Positions 42,571-52,971 of a DNA stretch of 64,000 nt are shown in pieces. Both the position numbers and the translations under genes were made by a program. Within the stretch, counting starts at the first letter, position 1. Each line of letters opens with the position of its first letter. This stretch comes from an uncultured Luminiphilus sp. (GTDB lineage: Bacteria > Pseudomonadota > Gammaproteobacteria > Pseudomonadales > Halieaceae): contig CALSVI010000009.1 in assembly GCA_943840615.1 (NCBI GenBank), forward strand, positions 1 through 64,000. Direction: 5' to 3'. The notes beneath the pieces are model-generated. The model worked only from the letters and a program-made list of their open reading frames with translations, searched no databases and was not told the origin of the DNA.

Positions 42571-43214
42571 CGCAACACGACCCCGCGCTTCTCAGCGCCG
42601 CGCTCGCAGGTGCCGAACGGGCACTGAATCAAGCGATTGCAATGGCGCCTACCTCTCACAGCGAACTCAACGCACTTGCGGGCACCCTGCTGGGTATTGA
42701 GATCACAACGCTTGAACTGACCTTGTATATAGAGATGGTCACTGGCACAGAAGTGCGCTTGATGACGCACTGCGAACAGGAGACAAGCGCCTTCGTGCGC
42801 GGCACGCTGGAAGATTTTGCAGCCCTTGCCACCTCTGATGATCCCGCCGCGGCCCTCATCAATAGTGGTATCGAACTCGAAGGCAGCAGCGCGAGCCTTA
42901 TTGCGCTGCAGCAGGTCATCTCCCGCATGGATATCGACTGGGAGGCGCCTCTAGTGGAGGTGCTCGGCGACGTCGTGGGTCATCAAATTGCCGAGGGTCT
43001 GCGACGATTTTTCCGCTGGAGTGAGGGTGCGCAAGCGAGCCTCAAACGGCAGGTGTCTGAGTACCTGCTCGAGGAGGGGCGTCTCACCCCGCCCAAACCC
43101 GAGCTCGAATATTTTTATGATGCGGTTCAATCAGTTGCCATGCGCGTGGAGCGCGCCCAGAGTCAGGTCGAAAAACTGCTGGCTAAAGCCGCCTCACGCA
43201 GGGCATCGCAATGA
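42567..43214 (+). CDS. ubiJ: Ubiquinone biosynthesis accessory factor UbiJ
   Basis: A 215-residue protein of the UbiJ (SCP2-domain) family, which binds ubiquinone intermediates and organises the soluble Ubi complex with UbiK. The N-terminal sterol-carrier-like part ([40 protein letters not shown]) and the C-terminal coiled-coil region ([32 protein letters not shown]) are visible. GTG start at 42567 overlaps the ubiE stop, and its own stop overlaps the ubiB start (ATGA), so all three are translationally coupled. Confidence 0.9.
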   Translation: MTQHDPALLSAALAGAERALNQAIAMAPTSHSELNALAGTLLGIEITTLELTLYIEMVTGTEVRLMTHCEQETSAFVRGTLEDFAALATSDDPAAALINSGIELEGSSASLIALQQVISRMDIDWEAPLVEVLGDVVGHQIAEGLRRFFRWSEGAQASLKRQVSEYLLEEGRLTPPKPELEYFYDAVQSVAMRVERAQSQVEKLLAKAASRRASQ

Positions 43215-44776
43215 GTCGCGTCATCGCGCTATACCGCGCCGTTGCAAGATATCGACTCGACCAATTGTTGCCGGCGCATCAACGTCCACGATTATTCTCT
43301 TTGCTATTTAGGGTATTTCCGGTCCTGCCGGTCCCAGCCACCACGCCTCGAGGCGAGCGGCTCCGACGTGCGCTCGAGGATCTCGGCCCAGTTTTTGTCA
43401 AATTCGGGCAGCTGTTGTCGACACGCAGAGATCTGCTGCCCCATGACATCGCTGACGAACTCGCTCTGCTGCAGGACCAGGTCGCGCCCTTTCCGGCCAA
43501 AGAGGCCATCCAGCGCATTGAGAGTGCGCTGGGTAAACCACTGAGCGAGTGCTTTGCAGAGTTTGACGCCAACCCGCTCGCTGCAGCCTCCGTAGCACAA
43601 GTACATGGCGCCCGGTTACCCGATGGCAGCGATGTCGTGGTTAAAGTGTTGCGGCCGGGTATTGAGAAAACCATCGATCAGGATCTGAGACTGCTCAGGC
43701 ATGTTGCGCAGCTGCTGGCCCGTTGGTCTCGCAACGGCCGGCGCCTGAAGCCCGTAGAAGTTGTCGATGAATATGACCGCATTATTCACGGGGAGCTCGA
43801 CCTGCAGCGAGAGGCGGCCAATGCGTCCCAGCTGCGGCGTCACTTTCAGGATGGTGATCTCGTCTACGTCCCCCAAGTGCACTGGCCGCTGACTTGCAAG
43901 CAGGTCATGGTCAGCGAGCGAATTTACGGCGTGCCCGTCAGTGACATCGAAACGCTCGAGGGTAAGCAAGTCGATATTAAGCTGCTGGCAGAGCGCGGCG
44001 TCGAAATTTTCTTCACGCAGGTATTCCGCGACAGTTTTTTTCACGCCGACATGCACCCGGGCAATATTTTTGTCAATTGCTCCCGACCCGAGGACCCCCG
44101 CTACATCGCCGTCGACTGCGCTATCGTCGGCCAGATCGATGAACAAGACCTGTATTACCTAGCGCGTAATCTGCTCGCCATTTTTCAACAGGATTACCGG
44201 CTGTGCGCCAAGCTTCATATCGAGTGCGGCTGGGTGCCCGCTGATACGCCCATAGCGGAGTTTGAATCTGCGCTGCGCACCTTGTGTGAGCCGATTTTTG
44301 AGCGACCACTGTCAGACATTTCCTTCGGCCACATGCTCGTGACGCTGTTCCGCACCGCGGGGCAGTTCGATATGCAGGTGCAGCCACAGCTGGTGCTTTT
44401 ACAGAAAACCCTACTCAACATTGAGGGGCTGGGCCGCCAGCTTTATCCGGAATTGAATCTGTGGGATACGGCCAAACCCTTCCTTGAGCAATGGGTCGCC
44501 GAGCGCTATTCATTACAAAACGTCGGCCAGCGCCTACAGCAGGAGGCCCCTGCGCTGCTTGAAACACTGCCTTTACTCCCTGATCTCATCCTGCATCGCC
44601 TGCGCCAAACGCCTCAAAGCAGCCCAACCCAGCCTCGTCCATCCAGCTGGTTACTGCCTTTGGCGACACTGGGCACGTTCGCAATGGGTCTCGGTATTGC
44701 CAGCTCAGGCGGCACGGGATGGCTGCTGCTGGGGTGCGGCTGTTTGCTGTCTGCCCTCTTCATCCGTAACCGGTAA
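43211..44776 (+). CDS. ubiB: Ubiquinone biosynthesis regulatory kinase-like protein UbiB
   Basis: A 521-residue ABC1/ADCK-type atypical kinase required for ubiquinone synthesis. The KxGQ motif region reads [19 protein letters not shown], the Ala-rich loop [15 protein letters not shown], the ATP lysine lies in VVVKVLRPG, and the metal-binding loop is [13 protein letters not shown] with [10 protein letters not shown] where E. coli has DCG. Two C-terminal membrane helices ([35 protein letters not shown]) anchor it. The Gly-to-Ala change is small and does not suggest inactivity. Confidence 0.95.
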   Translation: MSRVIALYRAVARYRLDQLLPAHQRPRLFSLLFRVFPVLPVPATTPRGERLRRALEDLGPVFVKFGQLLSTRRDLLPHDIADELALLQDQVAPFPAKEAIQRIESALGKPLSECFAEFDANPLAAASVAQVHGARLPDGSDVVVKVLRPGIEKTIDQDLRLLRHVAQLLARWSRNGRRLKPVEVVDEYDRIIHGELDLQREAANASQLRRHFQDGDLVYVPQVHWPLTCKQVMVSERIYGVPVSDIETLEGKQVDIKLLAERGVEIFFTQVFRDSFFHADMHPGNIFVNCSRPEDPRYIAVDCAIVGQIDEQDLYYLARNLLAIFQQDYRLCAKLHIECGWVPADTPIAEFESALRTLCEPIFERPLSDISFGHMLVTLFRTAGQFDMQVQPQLVLLQKTLLNIEGLGRQLYPELNLWDTAKPFLEQWVAERYSLQNVGQRLQQEAPALLETLPLLPDLILHRLRQTPQSSPTQPRPSSWLLPLATLGTFAMGLGIASSGGTGWLLLGCGCLLSALFIRNR

Positions 44777-44808
44777 CAGCCACCGCATGCCTCTGGCATA
44801 CTGTTGTT

Positions 44809-45183
44809 ATGACCGACTCACCCTCATCCGTACCCAAGACCCTGTCTCCGCAATGGAACGAACAGGGACTGATACCCACCATCACTCAGGATGCCGACAC
44901 CGGAGAAGTGCTGATGTTGGCGTGGATGAATGCCGAGGCGCTGGAGAAGACGCTAGCGGGTAGGCAAGTGGTGTATTGGTCCCGCTCCCGACAGGCGCTC
45001 TGGCGCAAGGGTGAGACCTCGGGTAATACCCAGGATCTGGTTGACGCACACCTCGATTGTGATGGTGACACGCTGCTACTGCGGGTGAAGCAACACGGCG
45101 CAGGTGCTTGCCATACGGGACGGCGGACCTGCTTTTTCTATGCGCCCGGAGAAACCGGCTGGCAGTTAACTGAGGACGGCTGA
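44809..45183 (+). CDS. hisI: Phosphoribosyl-AMP cyclohydrolase
   Basis: A 124-residue enzyme catalysing the third step of histidine synthesis, opening the purine ring of PR-AMP. It shows [37 protein letters not shown] and the metal-binding [22 protein letters not shown] end, all diagnostic of the monofunctional HisI. Its stop is immediately followed by hisE. Separate hisI and hisE genes upstream of tatA are the pseudomonad arrangement. Confidence 0.96.
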   Translation: MTDSPSSVPKTLSPQWNEQGLIPTITQDADTGEVLMLAWMNAEALEKTLAGRQVVYWSRSRQALWRKGETSGNTQDLVDAHLDCDGDTLLLRVKQHGAGACHTGRRTCFFYAPGETGWQLTEDG

Positions 45184-45537
45184 ATGGATGACTTACTGAC
45201 GGCATTGGACAAAGTGTTGGCCGAGAGAAAAACCGCGTCTCCTGACAGTTCCTACGTCGCCTCGCTCCATGCAGAAGGTCTCAACAAGATTCTGGAGAAG
45301 GTGGGTGAAGAAGCCACCGAAGTCATTCTTGCCGCCAAGGATGCAGCTGAAAGCGGTGACCCCGACGCACTGGTCAATGAGGTCGCCGACCTCTGGTTTC
45401 ACACCATGATCATGCTGGGTCACCTCAACCTCGACCACTCTGCCATCCTTAAAGTACTCGACGACCGCATGGGACTTTCAGGTCTGGCAGAAAAAGCGGC
45501 GCGAAAAGGCCATAATGCGCCGTCAGAAAGCGCTTAA
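45184..45537 (+). CDS. hisE: Phosphoribosyl-ATP pyrophosphatase
   Basis: A 117-residue all-alpha pyrophosphohydrolase that cleaves PR-ATP to PR-AMP, the second histidine step. The MazG-like metal motif is [19 protein letters not shown] followed by [14 protein letters not shown]. It abuts hisI with no spacing. tatA follows after 17 bases with its own strong ribosome binding site. Confidence 0.96.
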   Translation: MDDLLTALDKVLAERKTASPDSSYVASLHAEGLNKILEKVGEEATEVILAAKDAAESGDPDALVNEVADLWFHTMIMLGHLNLDHSAILKVLDDRMGLSGLAEKAARKGHNAPSESA

Positions 45538-45554
45538 GTACAAGGAGATCGACT

Positions 45555-45773
45555 ATGGGACTGGGCGGAATCAGCATTTGGCAACTCCTGATCATTCTCG
45601 CAATTGTCGTCATGCTGTTTGGCACATCGCGGCTTCGTAATATTGGCGGCGATCTGGGAAGTGCTATCAAAGGCTTTCGCGACAGCATGAGCAAAGACAA
45701 CGCTGACGCCGACAGCGCGGACGAAAACATCGCCGCGCGGGAGGAGACGGACCCCGATAAACCGGCGACGTAA
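45555..45773 (+). CDS. tatA: Sec-independent translocase subunit TatA
   Basis: A 72-residue TatA: membrane helix ([17 protein letters not shown]), the [14 protein letters not shown] hinge with the conserved Phe-Gly, an amphipathic helix ([11 protein letters not shown]) and an acidic tail. TatA oligomers form the pore for folded twin-arginine substrates. AAGGAG lies 9 bases before the ATG. First gene of tatABC, spaced 15 bases from tatB. Confidence 0.95.
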   Translation: MGLGGISIWQLLIILAIVVMLFGTSRLRNIGGDLGSAIKGFRDSMSKDNADADSADENIAAREETDPDKPAT

Positions 45774-45788
45774 CCGGAGCAAACCAAC

Positions 45789-46196
45789 GTGTTTGATATC
45801 GGCTTCGCCGAGCTCTTGCTGATCGGGGTGGTGGGTCTGTTAGTCGTTGGGCCCGAGCAGTTACCGGGTACTGTGCGGACTGTGCTTGCATGGGTTAACC
45901 GCTTTCGCCGCAGCTTCGACCAAATCCGGACCGAAGTCCGGCGCGAGTTGCATAACGACGAAATTATGCAAAAACTGAAGGCGGAGTCGCAGGAAATAGA
46001 GCAGCAGGTCCGCGAGACTACCCAGTCGGTGGAGCGCGAACTTCAGACGCTGGGAACCGAAGAAGCGCCGGCAACAAACCCTGATGCCGTAGCGATCGCC
46101 TCGCCCCTACCGGCAAACGGGGCCGCTCAGGGTGGGGAGCAAGCGAACTCCGAGCCCGACACCCCCTCCGCCGATGCACCCTCTCAATCCGCATGA
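45789..46196 (+). CDS. tatB: Sec-independent translocase subunit TatB
   Basis: A 135-residue Tat[21 protein letters not shown] (membrane helix with the conserved Glu), [11 protein letters not shown] hinge, a long amphipathic helix ([19 protein letters not shown]), and an extended Ala/Pro/Glu-rich C-terminus. It acts with TatC as receptor for twin-arginine signal peptides. GTG start with GGAG upstream; its stop overlaps the tatC ATG (ATGA). Confidence 0.95.
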   Translation: MFDIGFAELLLIGVVGLLVVGPEQLPGTVRTVLAWVNRFRRSFDQIRTEVRRELHNDEIMQKLKAESQEIEQQVRETTQSVERELQTLGTEEAPATNPDAVAIASPLPANGAAQGGEQANSEPDTPSADAPSQSA

Positions 46197-46945
46197 GTGA
46201 CCCCACTGAGCAAAACGATCCGCCCATGTCGCTGGTCGCTCATCTGACCGAGCTTCGCGACCGGTTACTGCGGGCGGTGCTCGCCGTGTTGATCGGATTT
46301 ATTGTGCTGTTCCCGTTCGCCAACGAGATTTACGGGTTTGTGTCGGCGCCACTCAGGGAATTAATGCCGGAAGGATCAACCATGATCGCCACCGGTGTGG
46401 CGTCGCCGTTTTTGACACCCTTCAAGCTCAGCCTGGTGCTGGCCATCTTTATGGCAATCCCGGTGATCCTCTATCAAATTTGGGGGTTTGTAGCGCCCGG
46501 GCTCTATAAAAAAGAGAAGCGCATCGCCATACCGCTGCTCGCGTCTAGCGTGCTGTTGTTCTATGCCGGGGCCGCCTTCGCCTATTTCATTGTATTTCCG
46601 CTCATCTTCGCTTTTTTCACCAGTGTCGGCCCCGAGAGCGTTCAAGTGATGACCGACATCAACAGCTATCTCGACTTTGTGCTGAAGCTGTTTCTCGCCT
46701 TCGGTATTGCCTTCGAGATGCCAATCGCAGCCGTCATTCTGATCTGGACAGGGGTTACCAGCCCTGACGCATTGGCGAAAAAGCGCCCGTATATCATCGT
46801 CGGCTGCTTTATTTTTGGCATGCTGCTGACCCCGCCGGATGTGATCTCACAGTCGCTGCTAGCCATCCCGATGTGGCTCCTGTTTGAGCTGGGCGTCTTT
46901 TTCGGCAGACTATTAGAACCCAAACCCCGGGATACGGGCAGATAA
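46193..46945 (+). CDS. tatC: Sec-independent translocase subunit TatC
   Basis: A 250-residue protein with six membrane helices. Conserved features: [20 protein letters not shown] at the N-terminus (signal-peptide binding), a periplasmic loop with [37 protein letters not shown], and [16 protein letters not shown]. It is the core receptor of the Tat system. Translationally coupled to tatB. Confidence 0.96.
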   Translation: MSDPTEQNDPPMSLVAHLTELRDRLLRAVLAVLIGFIVLFPFANEIYGFVSAPLRELMPEGSTMIATGVASPFLTPFKLSLVLAIFMAIPVILYQIWGFVAPGLYKKEKRIAIPLLASSVLLFYAGAAFAYFIVFPLIFAFFTSVGPESVQVMTDINSYLDFVLKLFLAFGIAFEMPIAAVILIWTGVTSPDALAKKRPYIIVGCFIFGMLLTPPDVISQSLLAIPMWLLFELGVFFGRLLEPKPRDTGR

Positions 46946-46970
46946 TCACCGGCTCGTTGGAGAAATGAAC

Positions 46971-48764
46971 ATGCGGCTCTTATTTTCCTGCTTACTCGCG
47001 CTATCGGCTATTTTGCACTCCCACGCGATGGCGCAAGTCGATACCGACAAGACCATTGTCGCGGCCAGCGCGCAAATTGCAGACGATAACGACCTGACGG
47101 CCGCAGAGCTCATTGCGCTCACACAGCAAACGAATCGGGCCTTTCACGCATCGATTCTGTCGGGTTTTAAGGCCGGTAAGGCACAGACACCCCAGCAGGC
47201 GCTGATCGCTCTCTACAGCGCGTTTCGTCTGGGCGACCCGGAGTCGGCCGCCCTTTATCTGGACTTACGCTACGTCCCCGAAGCGATAGAGGACATCTCA
47301 CCGACCGCCTTGGCGAGAGGGCTGCTGTTTATCTTTGCCCAGCAGAATGTGCTGGATCTCAGTCAAATCAGTAGTGAGCCCGAAGGCACCCTAGAAGACG
47401 GCCTGCCGGAGGATCTGGAGAAGGCGGGTGCGGTCACCCTTTCACAGGAAGTGATTCCAGTCTATCTGCAGCGCATCGAAGACCCCGACGGCACCCTCGC
47501 GTGGCGAGTCGCCAATGAAACGTTAGCGCGCGTGCCCGACATGTGGGACGAACTGGGCTACAGCGACCTCGCGGTGTGGCTCTCTAACACCCTGCCCGAA
47601 TTCTACTTTCTGGGGATGGGCAACTTTCAGTTCGTCACGCTTCTGTTCACGCTGATCGCAGGGTGGTTTTTAACAGGGTGGATCAGTCTGCTGGTGGGCC
47701 GCCTGGGAGGTCGATTTACTAACCCCTGGAACCATGCACTGAGCCGTTTCCTTCGCGTTCCCCTGAGGCTGATTCTGTACGTCGCGCTGATCAGAATCGT
47801 CATCGCTAACCTGGGTCTGTCGGTCATTGCCAAAGCCTATTTGGCGTCGTCACCGCTGGAATATCTGGCGGCGGTGATCTTCGCGTTTGGGCTCCTGAAC
47901 CTCTACCGGGACTACAAAATTCGCCAGCTAGAGTTGCAGGGCGACATTGAATACGTCGCCCTTATCAAGCCAGTAGTGGTGATCGTGCGGATCATTGTGG
48001 CAACCACAGGCGTGTTGATGTGGGCTGATCATGCGGGCTTCAATGTTTCTACCCTGATCGCGGGCCTCGGCGTGGGCTCGATTGCCGTTGCGCTCGCAGC
48101 CCAAAAGACGCTCGAGAATGTTATTGGTGCGATCACGCTCTACACCGCGCGTCCGATTCGCCCGGGCGACTGGTGCCGATTTGGCGTCATAAAAGGCTCG
48201 GTTGAAGAAATCGGATTGCGATCTGTCACGTTACGCACCAAAAACCGCACGCTGGTCACCGTCCCTAACTCGATGTTCTCTTCGGCGGATATCGAGAACT
48301 ACTCGGTGCGCGATCGCATCCGCTTTTTTAAGCTTCTGGAATTGCAGATGCCCTCACCAGATCAGCTGCGCGCCATTTTGGGAGAATTCCGGGAAATCTT
48401 TGCGGCACACCCAATGGTGCGCCAAGACACCATCAGTATCCGCCTCACTGACATTCAGGCTGCGGTTGCGGTAATCCGGCTCGACGCAGGCATCATGACC
48501 ACCGACTACGAAGAATACCTGGCGGTGGCCGAGGACCTCAATCTGCGGGTGATTGAGATCGTGCACCAAAACGGCGCCATCTTCTCTGGACCGGGTCAAG
48601 TTCTTCAGCTGCGTGATTTTCAACAGGCAGACGAGGAAAAGCTCCAGGAGGTCGAGGCCAAACTTGACGTGTGGCGTCAGGGGGAGGGACTACCCTTCCC
48701 CGATCTATCCGGCGAAGAGAAGCAGCGGCTTAAGAGTTCGCTGGAGTATCCAGATAAAAGCTAA
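46971..48764 (+). CDS. MscS-family mechanosensitive channel with long N-terminal extension
   Basis: A 597-residue protein. A signal peptide (RLLFSCLLALSAILHSHAMA) precedes a periplasmic domain of about 190 residues, then four to five membrane helices (from FQFVTLLFTLIAGWFLTGW) and the MscS core. The pore helix is TLIAGLGVGSIAVALAAQKT with LENVIGAITLYTARP, then the beta domain (GDWCRFGVIKGSVEEIGLRS; TVPNSMFSSADIENYS). It releases solutes on hypo-osmotic shock. I chose the ATG at 46971, 8 bases from GGAG; an in-frame ATG at 46965 is too close to it. Confidence 0.88.
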   Translation: MRLLFSCLLALSAILHSHAMAQVDTDKTIVAASAQIADDNDLTAAELIALTQQTNRAFHASILSGFKAGKAQTPQQALIALYSAFRLGDPESAALYLDLRYVPEAIEDISPTALARGLLFIFAQQNVLDLSQISSEPEGTLEDGLPEDLEKAGAVTLSQEVIPVYLQRIEDPDGTLAWRVANETLARVPDMWDELGYSDLAVWLSNTLPEFYFLGMGNFQFVTLLFTLIAGWFLTGWISLLVGRLGGRFTNPWNHALSRFLRVPLRLILYVALIRIVIANLGLSVIAKAYLASSPLEYLAAVIFAFGLLNLYRDYKIRQLELQGDIEYVALIKPVVVIVRIIVATTGVLMWADHAGFNVSTLIAGLGVGSIAVALAAQKTLENVIGAITLYTARPIRPGDWCRFGVIKGSVEEIGLRSVTLRTKNRTLVTVPNSMFSSADIENYSVRDRIRFFKLLELQMPSPDQLRAILGEFREIFAAHPMVRQDTISIRLTDIQAAVAVIRLDAGIMTTDYEEYLAVAEDLNLRVIEIVHQNGAIFSGPGQVLQLRDFQQADEEKLQEVEAKLDVWRQGEGLPFPDLSGEEKQRLKSSLEYPDKS

Positions 48765-48867
48765 AGCAGCGCCCGACTTTTGCTGGGCCAATCTTTTTAA
48801 CGGAGGGCCGCGTAAACTGTTGCAAGACGATTATCCCTTTTGATCGACCATTAGTGAGCCTCACGCC

Positions 48868-50688
48868 GTGACTGATACCACCATCGAGACGCCGCCAGCC
48901 GATGTCGCCAGAGACCGGGCAGACACGCCGCCTCGCGCCAAATCGCTTGCACCCTTGCGAGAATTGCTGGCCTTTCTTTGGCCCCACAAAGGCCGGTTGC
49001 TGGCGGCAAGTGCCGCATTAATCTTTACGGCAGGTGCTCAACTGACATTGGGCTATGGCGTCAAGATTCTGATCGATGAGGGTTTTGCCAGCGGAGACGC
49101 CTCGGGGCTCTATAAGGCCGTCACGTTTATGCTGGTCATCGGTGTCGCCATGGCCATCGGCTCCATGACACGCTTTTATCTGGTGTCCTGGCTGGGTGAG
49201 CGCGTGAGCGCAGACCTTCGCGGTGCCGTGTTCAATAACCTCGTGCATATGCAGCCCAGCTATTTTGAAAGCAATCACTCGGGCGAGATTATGTCTCGGC
49301 TGACGACCGATACCACACTGCTGCAGACGCTGATCGGCTCCTCTGTGAGTCTAGCAGTGCGCAATGCTCTGACCCTGACCGGGGCGCTGACGTTGATGGT
49401 GATCACCAATTTCAAACTGAGCCTGGTCATTCTTGTCGCCGTGCCCGTCACAATCCTGCCCATCCTCATATTTGGCCGCCGGGTGCGAAAGCTCTCGAAT
49501 AAAAGCCAGCAGACCATCGCCGAGGTGGGCAGCCATGCCGGAGAAATATTCCAATCAATCAAGGTGGTACAGAGCTTCAACCGCGAGACCGCTGAGAAGA
49601 CCGCGTTCGGACGAGACGTGGAACAGGCCTTTACCGTTGCCCGCTCCAGAGTGCTGCAGCGGGCGTTGCTGACAGGCTTTGCCATTTTTCTGCTGATGGG
49701 CGGCATGGTCGGCATGATGTGGTCGGGAGGCGTGGACGTGATCGAGGGGCGCATGACGGGCGGTGAGCTCGGTGCCTTCGTCTTTTACGCAATTATGGTC
49801 GGCACGGCTTTTGCCACACTTTCTGAAGTGTGGGGCGACCTCCAGCGCGCCGCAGGCGCAGCCGAGCGCCTGATCGAGCTCCTTCGGGAGACCAGCGAGA
49901 TTCCCGATACGGGCACCACTGTGCCGGCAAGTCAAAAGGCCATAGCGTTCGAGGGAGTGCATTTTGCTTATCCCAGCCGACCCACACATCCTGCTCTCAG
50001 TGCCTTCACGCTGGACATACAGCACGGCGAATCGGTGGCGCTGGTGGGGCCGTCGGGGGCGGGTAAGTCGACGGTCTTTGAACTGATGCTCAGGTTTTAT
50101 GACCCGATCGCCGGAGCGATTCGCTTTGGTGGTGTCGACCTGCGCGACATGCCGCTCGACAGCTGGCGTCAGAAGATCGCTCTGGTGCCCCAGCAGCCTG
50201 CGCTGTTCTCCGGCGACATTCGTTACAACATTGCTTATGGCGCCAGCGACGCTAGCCAGGAGGCAGTCGAAGCCGCAGCGCAAATGGCCCATGCCCATGA
50301 GTTTATCAATACCCTTCCCGACGGCTACCACAGTCATTTGGGCGCACAAGGGGTTCGGTTATCGGGCGGCCAGCGCCAACGGATCGCGCTGGCTCGCGCC
50401 ATTCTCGCTGACCCGGAACTGTTGCTGCTTGACGAAGCCACCAGCGCGCTGGACACCGAGAGTGAGTGGCATGTTCAACAGGCGCTCAAAGAAATTATGC
50501 AAGGGCGCACCACAGTGGTGATTGCGCACCGACTCTCAACAGTCATCAATGCCGACCGCATCATCGTGATGGAAGAAGGCGGCGTAGTCGACAGCGGCCG
50601 GCATGACGAGCTCATCGCCCGATGCGACCTGTATCAACGTCTGGCGAGACTGCAGTTTGAAGTTGAGGCACCCGTAGCGAGTCGATAA
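48868..50688 (+). CDS. ABC transporter, fused permease and ATPase (ABCB/MsbA-like)
   Basis: A 606-residue half-transporter. Six membrane helices (residues ~40-320) are followed by an ATPase domain with Walker A LVGPSGAGKST, Q-loop VPQQPALFSG, signature LSGGQRQRIALARAIL, Walker B LLLLDEATSALD and the H-loop IAHRLSTV. ETAEKTAFG and SYFESNHSGEIMSRLTTDTT are typical coupling regions. It works as a homodimer exporter; lipid, peptide or drug substrates are all possible, so it is not named msbA. GTG start without a clear ribosome binding site; the ATG-free N-terminus is uncertain by a few residues. Confidence 0.88.
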   Translation: MTDTTIETPPADVARDRADTPPRAKSLAPLRELLAFLWPHKGRLLAASAALIFTAGAQLTLGYGVKILIDEGFASGDASGLYKAVTFMLVIGVAMAIGSMTRFYLVSWLGERVSADLRGAVFNNLVHMQPSYFESNHSGEIMSRLTTDTTLLQTLIGSSVSLAVRNALTLTGALTLMVITNFKLSLVILVAVPVTILPILIFGRRVRKLSNKSQQTIAEVGSHAGEIFQSIKVVQSFNRETAEKTAFGRDVEQAFTVARSRVLQRALLTGFAIFLLMGGMVGMMWSGGVDVIEGRMTGGELGAFVFYAIMVGTAFATLSEVWGDLQRAAGAAERLIELLRETSEIPDTGTTVPASQKAIAFEGVHFAYPSRPTHPALSAFTLDIQHGESVALVGPSGAGKSTVFELMLRFYDPIAGAIRFGGVDLRDMPLDSWRQKIALVPQQPALFSGDIRYNIAYGASDASQEAVEAAAQMAHAHEFINTLPDGYHSHLGAQGVRLSGGQRQRIALARAILADPELLLLDEATSALDTESEWHVQQALKEIMQGRTTVVIAHRLSTVINADRIIVMEEGGVVDSGRHDELIARCDLYQRLARLQFEVEAPVASR

Positions 50689-50774
50689 AAACGGCGTTTA
50701 TCCAATCGCCTGCTAACGCACCATGGCGCGCTAATACAACAAGCTTACGATTAGTCTAGCGAGAAACGTTTAGC

Positions 50775-51134
50775 TCACTTGGGCTCGATCATCAGGTAGG
50801 CCACGGTGGTGTCGCCAATGTTGAGCGCCTCATGCCAGGCGATGCCGTCACTGGAAAAATAGCTGCCCGTCGCCAGCTTTGCCTCTCGCGTACCGCTGGC
50901 ATCGGTAACGCGCATGGTGCCGCCGGAGAGCGCATAACCAAAGTGCTTGGGATGAAAGTGCCGCTCGTGCCCGACACCGGGCGGGAAAGTGCAGCGCAGA
51001 ATTCTGATTTGCGCCGTTTCATGAATCTTTTCGCACACGGGCCTGCCCTGCCACCCCGCTTGCAGCGGGTCGGGCAAGATATCCGCATGGGCGACAGACA
51101 GGAAAAATAAAGACAGCAAACAGGTCGCTTTCAT
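50775..51134 (-). CDS. Exported cupin-domain protein
   Basis: A 119-residue protein with a signal peptide (KATCLLSLFFLSVAHA) and a single cupin barrel: CTFPPGVGHERHFHPKHFGY (metal-binding His cluster), GGTMRVTDASGTREAKLATG and SSDGIAWHEALNIGDTTVAY with a further His. Small periplasmic cupins bind metal; the reaction is unknown. Start at 51134 because the signal peptide begins there; the frame runs on to 51221 without similarity. Confidence 0.7.
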   Translation of the reverse strand: MKATCLLSLFFLSVAHADILPDPLQAGWQGRPVCEKIHETAQIRILRCTFPPGVGHERHFHPKHFGYALSGGTMRVTDASGTREAKLATGSYFSSDGIAWHEALNIGDTTVAYLMIEPK

Positions 51135-51276
51135 ACGGTGTCTCTTGGCTTCTATACGGTAGTTCTGACACGCCACCTTACCGAATTGGCGATGAAACCC
51201 GTAAACAATTCGACGCTTCAATTCGACCCCTACATTAGCCCCTGAAGAAAGACTGCATGAGCCAACTGACAGGGCT

Positions 51277-51304
51277 AAAAAAAACCCCGCACTCGGCGGG
51301 GTTT
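51277..51304 (-). terminator. Rho-independent terminator of the pnt operon
   Basis: AACCCCGC (51283-51290) pairs perfectly with GCGGGGTT (51296-51303) around an ACTCG loop. On the minus strand the stem is followed by eight T residues. It lies 20 bases after the pntB stop, so it ends the pntAA-pntAB-pntB transcript. Confidence 0.92.
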
Positions 51305-51323
51305 CGATAAGACTTTTTGCTAA

Positions 51324-52683
51324 TCAGCTGAATTCTCGAACAAGCCCGCCAATGCTCTCTTTGGCATCGCCAAATAGCATGCGCGTGTTGTCCTTGTAGA
51401 ACAGCGGGTTCTCGATACCGGCGAAACCCGACGCCATGGAGCGCTTGAGCACGAACACCGTGCGCGCGTCGGCAACGTTAATCACCGGCATGCCGTAAAT
51501 GGGCGAAGATTCAACCTCGCGCGCGGCCGGGTTCACCACGTCATTGGCGCCAATCACGATCGCAACATCAACGGTTTCCATGCGCGGATTGATCTCGTCC
51601 ATCTCAAGCAGCTGGTCATAGGGTACATCCGCCTCGGCCAGCAACACGTTCATGTGGCCCGGCATACGCCCCGCGACGGGGTGAATACCAAAGCTTACCT
51701 CGCAGCCGTTCTTCTCGAGCAACTCGGTGAGCTCCTTCACCACGTGCTGCGCCTGGGCCACCGCCATGCCGTAGCCTGGAATAATCGCCACGTTGGTAGC
51801 CGCTTCCAGCACGTAGTAAGCGTCGTCGACAGAAATAGGCTTGATCTCGCCCTCGACCACGGTCTCTTCGTTCGACACGCTAGCGAAGCCTGAAAAGAGC
51901 ACATTAGAGAGCGAACGGTTCATTGCCTTGCACATGATCTGGGTCAGGATGATGCCCGACGCACCCACCAAAGAACCCGCCACGATCAGCGCGTTGTTGT
52001 TAATGGCGAAACCCGCTGCACAGGCCGCCAGGCCCGAGTACGAGTTCAGCAGTGAAATCACCACCGGCATGTCTGCGCCACCAATGGGAATCACGGCCAT
52101 CACACCAAACAGGAGTGAGAGTCCAATGACCATATAAAGCCAGTTAGGGTCAGTGGGGTTCAGGCAAAACATGGCCGCGCCGCCCAGAATCCCGAGCACC
52201 ACCAGTGAGTTGACGATCTGCTGTCCCGAGAAGGTAATCGCACCGCTACCAATCGTCTCAGACAGCTTGCCCCATGCTATGAGCGAGCCTGTGAGGGTCA
52301 CGCCGCCGATCAGGATCGACAGCACGATCGTCACCAGCGTAAAGATGGCCGCGTCTGCAGAGAGCGCCGACCAGCCCACCAGGAGCGACGCCGCGCCACC
52401 CGAAGCCATTAAACAGCGCCACCATCTCGGGCATCGAGGTCATGGCGACCGCGCGTGCCGCGATGGCGCCTATGGCGCCACCGACGATCATGCCGGCCGC
52501 GATATAAGTGAAGTCGACGATGCCCTGATCGAGCAGCGCCGAGACGATCGCCACCAGCATACCGATCGCCGAGATCATATTGCCGCGGCGCGCCGTAGCG
52601 GGTGAGCCCAGCATTTTCAATCCGAAAATAAATAAGCCTGCCGCAATGACGTAGCCCAGTTGTGTAATCAGTTCAGTCGTCAT
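51324..52683 (-). pseudogene. pntB: Transhydrogenase beta subunit PntB, one-base insertion
   Basis: Proton-translocating NAD(P)+ transhydrogenase beta subunit. The first frame (from MTTELITQLGYVIAAGL) reaches MVALFNGFG near 52410. There an extra G in a GGG run changes the frame, which continues from GGAASLLVGWSALSADAAIF to the end at 51324. The total length is a multiple of three plus one; removing one base gives 452 residues, the normal PntB size. The NADP-binding domain is complete: IPGYGMAVAQAQH, GIHPVAGRMPGHMNVLLAEA, IGANDVVNPAA and KRSMASGFAGIENPLFY. It is either a recent mutation or a sequence error. Confidence 0.85.
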
Positions 52684-52685
52684 GA

Positions 52686-52970
52686 TCAGTCCTCCTTCTT
52701 CTTGAAGAAGCCGAGCATGCGGTCGGTCACCATATAACCGCCCACGACGTTAATGCTGGCTAGCGTCACGGCACCGACACCCAACCACATGGCCATGTTT
52801 TCGCTGCCGGTGCCCGCCAGTGCCACAGCACCAACTACGGTAATCCCCGAAATGGCGTTGGCACCTGACATCAGTGGTGTATGCAACGTAGCGGGTACTT
52901 TATTGATCAGTTCAAAGCCGAGGAAGATCGACAGCATCAGGATAAACAGCAAATACTCTGCACCGGACAT
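52686..52970 (-). CDS. pntAB: Transhydrogenase alpha subunit part 2 (PntAB)
   Basis: A 94-residue membrane subunit: SGAEYLLFILMLSIFLGFE, LINKVPATLHTPLMSGANA (signature), and ISGITVVGAVALAGTGSE leading to MWLGVGAVTLASINVVGGYM. In three-gene operons this carries the membrane helices that in E. coli are fused to PntA. It begins 1 base after the pntAA stop and ends 2 bases before pntB. Unlike its neighbours its frame is undamaged. Confidence 0.92.
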   Translation of the reverse strand: MSGAEYLLFILMLSIFLGFELINKVPATLHTPLMSGANAISGITVVGAVALAGTGSENMAMWLGVGAVTLASINVVGGYMVTDRMLGFFKKKED

Positions 52971-52971
52971 A

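Noticed and set aside
43211-44776. UbiB DCA in place of DCG as loss of function
   Set aside because: A single Gly to Ala change with all other motifs intact is within normal family variation.
48769-48800. GCCC...GGGC followed by TTTTT after the MscS gene as a terminator
   Set aside because: The stem is only four pairs with a ten-base loop, too weak to call.
49555-50349. 264-codon frame antisense to the ABC transporter
   Set aside because: It mirrors the conserved ATPase coding sequence and has no ribosome binding site or domain.
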